Assembly: GCA_026874595.1 (NCBI GenBank)
Contig: CM049306.1
Span: 75,951,642-76,015,641 of the forward strand
DNA length: 64,000 nucleotides
Direction of reading: 5' to 3'
Origin: Sipunculus nudus
Lineage: Eukaryota > Annelida > Sipuncula > Golfingiida > Sipunculidae
Shown: piece by piece, positions 58,365 through 64,000 of the stretch
How the letters are laid out: each line of letters starts with the position of its first letter
Numbering within the stretch: the stretch's first letter is position 1
Notes under the pieces: model-generated
Seen by the model: the letters and a program-made list of their open reading frames with translations, nothing else
What the model was told of the DNA's origin: nothing
Database searches by the model: none
Made by a program: the position numbers and the translations under genes

Positions 58365-60445
58365 GCATATACCCGTTTATATAACTGTTTTCTTAGTACC
58401 CATACATGCACATTAGCGCCCCTATCCCCCCCCCCGTTTTCGAATATCTGGCTCGCCCACTGATCATGGCCCCCTACCCTCCCTCAATCCTGGCTACGCC
58501 CCTGAGTGGGACCCTTTAAAGAAAGAGAGAACGGGAGATCAAATACTGCATGGTTATTCTGACATGTAGAAAGAAAAAAACTGTAATACGGGGTGTTCAT
58601 GATGTACGCAAAAGAACTAGAGATGTTTTACCGACGGTCCTTCAGAATTGTTGCAGGGAATACAGGAAATGGGCTGAATTTGTTAATAATTTACACCAGA
58701 TGACCAATCATTTGACTGGATCGTATGTGCACTATAGGTGACCTGCTGCAAACTGTCCTTACTCGGAATTAATTTTTCCCTTGACCTAAGTTTGATGTTG
58801 TCTTAGTTTTATGTAGATCCAATAAAATGTTGTGCATGTTTAAGGAATAGTCAAGTAATATCCATATGGGAGTAAGAAAAATAAGGACAGGCCTTCAGAA
58901 AGAAAGTTAGTTTTAGGTAGGTCACCTGTACTGCACTTTTACCCTATAATCTATATATGTCATAGGGCAGTGGTAAAAACAGAATGTATAAGATGTATAG
59001 AATTATTACAATTTGTGTCCTGATGAAAGACTATTAAGTAAGTATGAACTGTGGGAAAATCAGTTTTGGGCAGGATTATGGTGCACCTGCGGCCTTTGTT
59101 GTCAATTGCATGTCTTGAAGTAATTTGTCAGACGCCATGGGTGCATTCAAAATTTCATGCTTTTTTTATCACTTTATAGAAATATGAATGCCAAGGAACT
59201 CTCTCCCGTGGCATACTCCTGGAGAGAAGAGCTTATTACTTGAGGATAGGGGCTCAGGTCATAACTCACGATCAAGGTCAATATTACATGTTAAAGCACA
59301 GAACATATATACATCTATACAAACAAACACACACATGTATGTCTGTGTACCATTGGTAAAAATATTGTTTCAACGGTTAACGTTGAAAAATCTATTAACT
59401 TATTTTGCCTCGCAAAAATAAAGAAAAATACACAACAAACAATTATAAAACAAAAGTATATATAATATTAATAATTACATTTCGGATTATTTTCATGTAA
59501 AACCGCAATAGAGGACGAGGTCAAATTCATGGTATTGGCCAGCTACTGTTGACTGTAACTAGCCTGACCATTTGCTCCTGTCATTTCTGCATACCAGATG
59601 GCTTTTTAATAATGGCGTGGTCTTCTGTAACACTTTAACAACGTTAATTTGGTCATTACTTTCAGATTTCACAATGTTGTAGCCGATACATTGGAGAACA
59701 TATATTGGTCTAGAAGAGCATATAGGATTACATGACAAGAGGGAATCTTATATATAGCAAAGTTGACTTTTGGTCAACTAAGCTAAAACAATTTTTATAA
59801 ATGTGATTATATGAAGGGGGGGGGGGCTCGGAACTTGTTTAAGCTCAGCTGACTTTCTTTCAATCATGCTGATATACAGGGTGGATCGAGGATTTAAAAA
59901 AAGGAGATTAAACCAAGGAGGACTTATGACAAAATCTAAGAACCCCAAAATCCGCTTCCGCCAAGGGAGCTATTTTGGGTTTCTGTAGGTTTTGATCACT
60001 AGGCCATTTTCTGTAATGAAAAAAACCCCGAGATATCACAGATATGAATTGATGACAGCATTATGCATTTTATGCTTCATCAAATGTATCCAGATTTACA
60101 CTCTTAGAAAAAAGGGTTCTGGAACCCTTTTGGTTCTTTGGCTTGTCACGTATTTGGAACCCACATTGGTTCCCTGAGGAACCCTGAATGTAGGTTCCTT
60201 CTGGAACCCTCCAAGGGGGTTCCACGGGAACCGTTCCGGTTCTATGGATACGTTTAGGGTTCCTTGAGGAACCGAAACAGGTTCCGTAGGGAACCTTGTA
60301 TGGTTCTAATCACTTTCGATGGGTTCTTTGCAGAACCATTATTAAGGCCCTTTTTTAATTAACCAGGAATGGTTTTACAGACATTAATTGGGTTCCTTGA
60401 CTTATTTGTTCCAACAGTAACTTCGAAAGGTTATACATATTCTGG

Positions 60446-60446
<1 letters not shown>

Positions 60447-60493
<47 letters not shown>
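60447..60493. repeat. (TA)n microsatellite
   Basis: Alternating AT for about 47 bases. Confidence 0.95.
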
Positions 60494-60496
<3 letters not shown>

Positions 60497-61524
60497 TTAA
60501 CCGGAACAGGATAGGACCCATTAAAACTTACTGTAGAACAAGATAAAGGAACGGCTCCGGCTTGTAGGATTGCATTTCCTTGGAGGAGGTATGCGCTCAA
60601 CTGATTGTCATTCCGCTTAGATTTTAAAACACTTAATGGGGGTCTGATAAATGGAGAGTAACTGTAAGAAAAAAACAAGAATAAATTACGAAAGGAAACA
60701 TACTTTATTTTAATTTAAACAAGGCAAATCATATTCTACATCTGTGCGGCCCAGAAGATGCAAATACTTTGATATAGCATTAAATATATCTCTCTCTTAG
60801 AATGGTAACACAGAGTACTGCAGAGTCCTTTACCTCTTGTAAAGTCATGCATGTGTGCTTCAAAGTTTATGCTGCTGTAATTTCATAAAAACTGTTTTCT
60901 ATTTCGCTTGACACATTAAAATGTAAAAATCCTGGCTGTTGGTCATGCTTGAGTCTTAGGCTAGGCTTAGCGTGCAATATAAGCTGCCATCACGTTTCTT
61001 TTTCGTTGTGACATGGCACTGCACCATCGATCACCCTTGTGAATGCTATATCAGCAAATGATAAATCCATGGCACATGAATCCGCTGCTATCGGTTCTGC
61101 TAATTATACCAGCCTCGTTGTTGATTTGGCAGCATATGGAAGGACATAGATCGTAGGTTAACGTCGCCGACTGCATAATAGTCTATATCTGTCAAAGAGA
61201 GACGAATTAAATAATCAGTTGTATGAGAACGCAGTTTAATGAATTTGCCTTGAAAGTTCTACTTGTAATACATACTGTATTTTTATTATTATTCTCTTTT
61301 AAATGACTGAATGGGGGCATTCTCAAATTAAGCAATTTTCCTCTAACTAAACCTATGATAAAGCTATGCAGTATTACAAAGTTCTATTGAATAAAAAGTA
61401 ATTGATGAAGAAAATAATAAAATGGTTTCAAAATGAGATAACTCTGTGTAGGTGCAGTGTGATAATAAGCATTCTTTAACAGATATTTAAATGAAGAAAT
61501 AAATATATTAACCAAATCTATAAT

Positions 61525-61860
61525 GAATTTGGCTATACGCAATATGTGTGACTACCTTCACTTACTATTAGATAAAAAATAGCAAATGTGACTTCATGGC
61601 TTCACACTCGATATGAATATGCCTACCATCACTCCCTATTAGATATCAAAAGGAAATTTGGTGGGGTTCACTCGGTATGTGCCTGCCTTTACTCGCAGCT
61701 GAATATCAACAGCAAATGTGGCTGGCTTCACACTCGATGTGAATATGCCTACCATCACTCCCTATTAGATATCAAGAGGAAATTTGGTTGGTTTCATTCA
61801 GTGAACAGTAAATGTTGCTGGCCTCACACACAAAATGTATGTGCCAATCTGCATTTGATA
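61525..61860 (+). repeat. 63-bp tandem repeat, about five units
   Basis: Alternating related half-units. TTCACACTCGATATGAATAT at 61601 and TTCACACTCGATGTGAATAT at 61727 are 126 bp apart, with a diverged 63-bp unit (TTCACTCGGTATGTGCCTGC) between. A 95-codon frame runs through because 63 is a multiple of 3; it is a repeat reading, not a supported gene. Confidence 0.85.
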
Positions 61861-63120
61861 ACAAAGCTCAGCTGACTTCGAAAATATTTGTTCATATCGA
61901 TCTAGGACAACTGAAACCTGTTATAGATAATCTTAAAAACATTGCTTACAAATGTTTATGACAATAAGCTCAGAGCTGGTTTTCTTGTTGCTGTGCTTTT
62001 TGTTTTTGTTTTCCTGATGCATGCGTTTTGGCACTTGGTAAGAGAATTAGCTTTGATACTACCACCCTGACGAATTTCATTACGTCGTCTCAAGCTCTTC
62101 ATACTTCATAATTGGTCTCTTACTTGTGCCAAAGAGTCTTCACCCATCCTAAAAATAGAGAACAACATTTATTTAGATCGGGTTGTTGTGAATTGTGCCA
62201 TAATTTTTATTTAAATAAATCTAGTTGTCTACGAATCAGTTTGTTCATTTAGATGTATATCTTGCCTTAATCACAAGAAAATACGTGGCCCATGGGTCAT
62301 GATGCTCTATATGATATTAGAGTCTATCGTTCACACAACTTTTTGTCACATTTTAGATATATGTATTGCAAAAATTTGAAGAGGTTATGTATATTTGTCT
62401 GCATAAACCTTGATTCAACTTTATACTTATACCAAAAAATGAAAAAAAAAAAAAGATTGTTGCCCACATTTATTCAAACTCTGCAAGATGACAGAGAAAG
62501 AAAACAAATGACTTCATTTGCCAAGGCAAAATGCTGAATGATGACCTAATGCAGTCTGTAAATATAATCAATAGTAAAGTTTTAGAAGGCACCATTTTTG
62601 TCAAACAATAGATAAATCTGAGATCAATATGAATTGCAGATTTTAGCATGATTTTATTTAAAAATTGATGATTATTTTTGTATGATTTAGAGCAACTTTG
62701 TAAAATATCATAACTATTACATCATATTTGAGATCTCTGGCCAAGCCATTTTGTAAGATAAAAAGTAATTTATGTGTGAAAAAATTAAGGCAACATAACA
62801 AATAGTATATTCATTCAAATGATATATATTGCAATCATGAATATGTATCTATTATTTATTTTTTCAGAACATGTGAAATTTGAGACCGCATTTTAGGTAG
62901 AAATAAATATTACAACTTTGAAGATAAGCCTACTGTATAATGTGTTAATATCTTAAAATAGGTCATTTATTGTAACCACATTTTCTTTGATAAATACTTC
63001 TATTACATTTCGTATAAATTATGTTCTGTTTATAATTTGAAATGCTGTCATATGTTTCACCACTATCATAAATTTTAAATATCATAAATGATAAATATTT
63101 TACAAATTCACAATATATGT
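61861..63120. other. AT-rich stretch within the putative TIR element
   Basis: Holds an AGCTCAGCTGACTTCG end (61866) and a GTGGCCCATGGGTCATGATG end (62285), the two terminal motifs of the 4557-type family about 420 bp apart. A degenerate copy may therefore lie between them, but internal unit words are not evident. No gene is seen. Confidence 0.4.

Positions 63121-63125
<5 letters not shown>

Positions 63126-63190
<65 letters not shown>
63126..63190. repeat. (TA)n microsatellite
   Basis: Alternating AT for about 65 bases. Confidence 0.95.
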
Positions 63191-63193
<3 letters not shown>

Positions 63194-64000
63194 AAAATCG
63201 TTACATCATGTTCTGCTGTAAGAAGGACAGCTGGTCAATCATGGTATTAACCTCCGAACGGCTCACTGTTGGACAGGCCCTTGGTGAATGTTGTCTGCAT
63301 GGGCTAATATTTTAGAGGTATTCGCTGCACAGCAGCCAAAGCTGGGTCTTCAGTTAGTAAAAACTATATACACAGCAATGTCATAGTCAGACGTACAGCA
63401 ATTACAAAGGCCAGCAATAAACTTTTCATGGTCCGACCTCCTGAATCTTCACACTGCAAGCAACCCGTGTGTTTATCACTGCAGCAGGACACCTCTATGA
63501 ATGGGGCCATCTTGTCACTTGTCACTGGTTTATTTAGGTCACCGGTCGCCAGCGCTGACCAGCACTGCAGATAGGTAATTACAGCCAGTGCAGCAGATAA
63601 ACCTGCTGACAACTAAATATTTCAGTAAAAGGTCTGCTTCCAACCATTTTATAAATCAAGATCAATTAGTTTTTGTTAGTTAAATGATCTTATACTTATT
63701 TCCAAATATTCTTCAGTGCTGTGACCTGTCCACATACAGTTTCTTGCAGCAAAGATAACACGTGTATCGCGTATCGTGTGCAAAAGGTCATACGACACTG
63801 TGATGAAGAACCCTTCACGTGGCTGTGGATCCTGCTTGTACTGCAAAGAACGCTATGGCTCATTTAGCGCATATAAAACCCTCACGGTTCCACCTTGAAT
63901 TAACTACTGGGTTCTCCAAAGAACCCCTTGGAACCCTTATTTCTAAGAGTGTATTATAAACCGTCCACATACTTAACAGACAAATGCAATATATATATAT

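Larger units (their letters stand above)
56968..60098. other. Intergenic, no supported gene
   Basis: Contains (TA)n tracts (57470-57524, 58328-58361), C tracts (about 57400-57415, 58427-58436), a CTGGCTACGCCCCTG repeat end near 58489-58503, a G run at about 59817-59826 and an AGCTCAGCTGACTTTC end at about 59840. The ORF at 58550-58741 shows no recognisable domain. Confidence 0.5.
60099..63951. mobile_element. Putative TIR element with TA flanks, non-autonomous
   Basis: The left end CACTCTTAGAAAAAAGGGTT (60099) and right end (complement CACTCTTAGAAATAAGGGTT, ending 63951) are inverted repeats of about 35 bases, each flanked by TA (60097-60098; 63952-63953). The left 260 bp are rich in alternating GGTTC and GGAACC words. 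No transposase is recognised. An alternative is two separate small elements of the same family inserted in opposite orientation. Confidence 0.5.

Noticed and set aside
61588-61875. 95-codon frame with HTRCEYAYHHSLLDIKRKFG repeats
   Set aside because: The repeat is explained by the 63-bp tandem array, whose unit is divisible by three.
63364-63612. 82-codon minus-strand frame with many cysteines
   Set aside because: It looks superficially like a small secreted protein, but the hydrophobic start is weak, it sits inside a putative mobile element and has no recognisable motif.

Overview
The window is animal nuclear DNA, AT-rich and repeat-dense, and almost certainly molluscan (most likely bivalve). 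The evidence is the intron-containing gene with good GT/AG signals, a GRL101-type LDLa-LRR-7TM receptor (a family first described in the snail Lymnaea), LINE and DIRS retroelement remains, many long (TA)n tracts, and dispersed repeats with GGGCCCATGGGCCAC-like or AGCTCAGCTGACTG-like ends of a kind I associate with bivalve genomes. The species cannot be fixed from the sequence alone.

One convincing host gene is present. Exon 1 (10823-11569) and exon 2 (21928-25128) join in phase 0 across a 10.36-kb intron to give a 1315-residue membrane receptor: signal peptide, CUB-like region, C-type lectin domain split by the intron, a second degenerate lectin-like domain, four clear LDLa modules with a Cys-rich linker, LRRs, and a rhodopsin-type seven-helix domain.

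Layout. 1-10.5 kb: dispersed and tandem repeats, including a diverged 1.1-kb tandem duplication (598-2975), a 28-bp array (6850-7052) and near-identical duplicated blocks (7141-7690). 10.8-25.1 kb: the receptor gene. Its intron carries a decayed LINE (12980-15435) and a 3.4-kb element with long inverted ends (18221-21613) that contains a nested hAT-like element (20372-21349). 25.8-31.0 kb: several tandem repeat families. 31.0-34.76 kb: a decayed DIRS-type (tyrosine recombinase) retrotransposon on the minus strand, with recognisable gag, RT, RNase H and recombinase, inverted ends and an internal complementary region. 35-60 kb: more tandem and dispersed repeats (arrays of about 147, 325 and 275 bp, a 22-bp minisatellite with higher-order structure, and a 527-bp duplication about 99% identical). 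60.1-63.95 kb: a possible TIR-bounded non-autonomous element.

Outside the receptor I find no host coding gene I can support. Nearly all other open frames are short, often lack an ATG, and come from repeats. The genes do not form a pathway. The window is one receptor locus embedded in a landscape of mobile and satellite DNA. All similarity statements are by eye; no alignment or database search was run.
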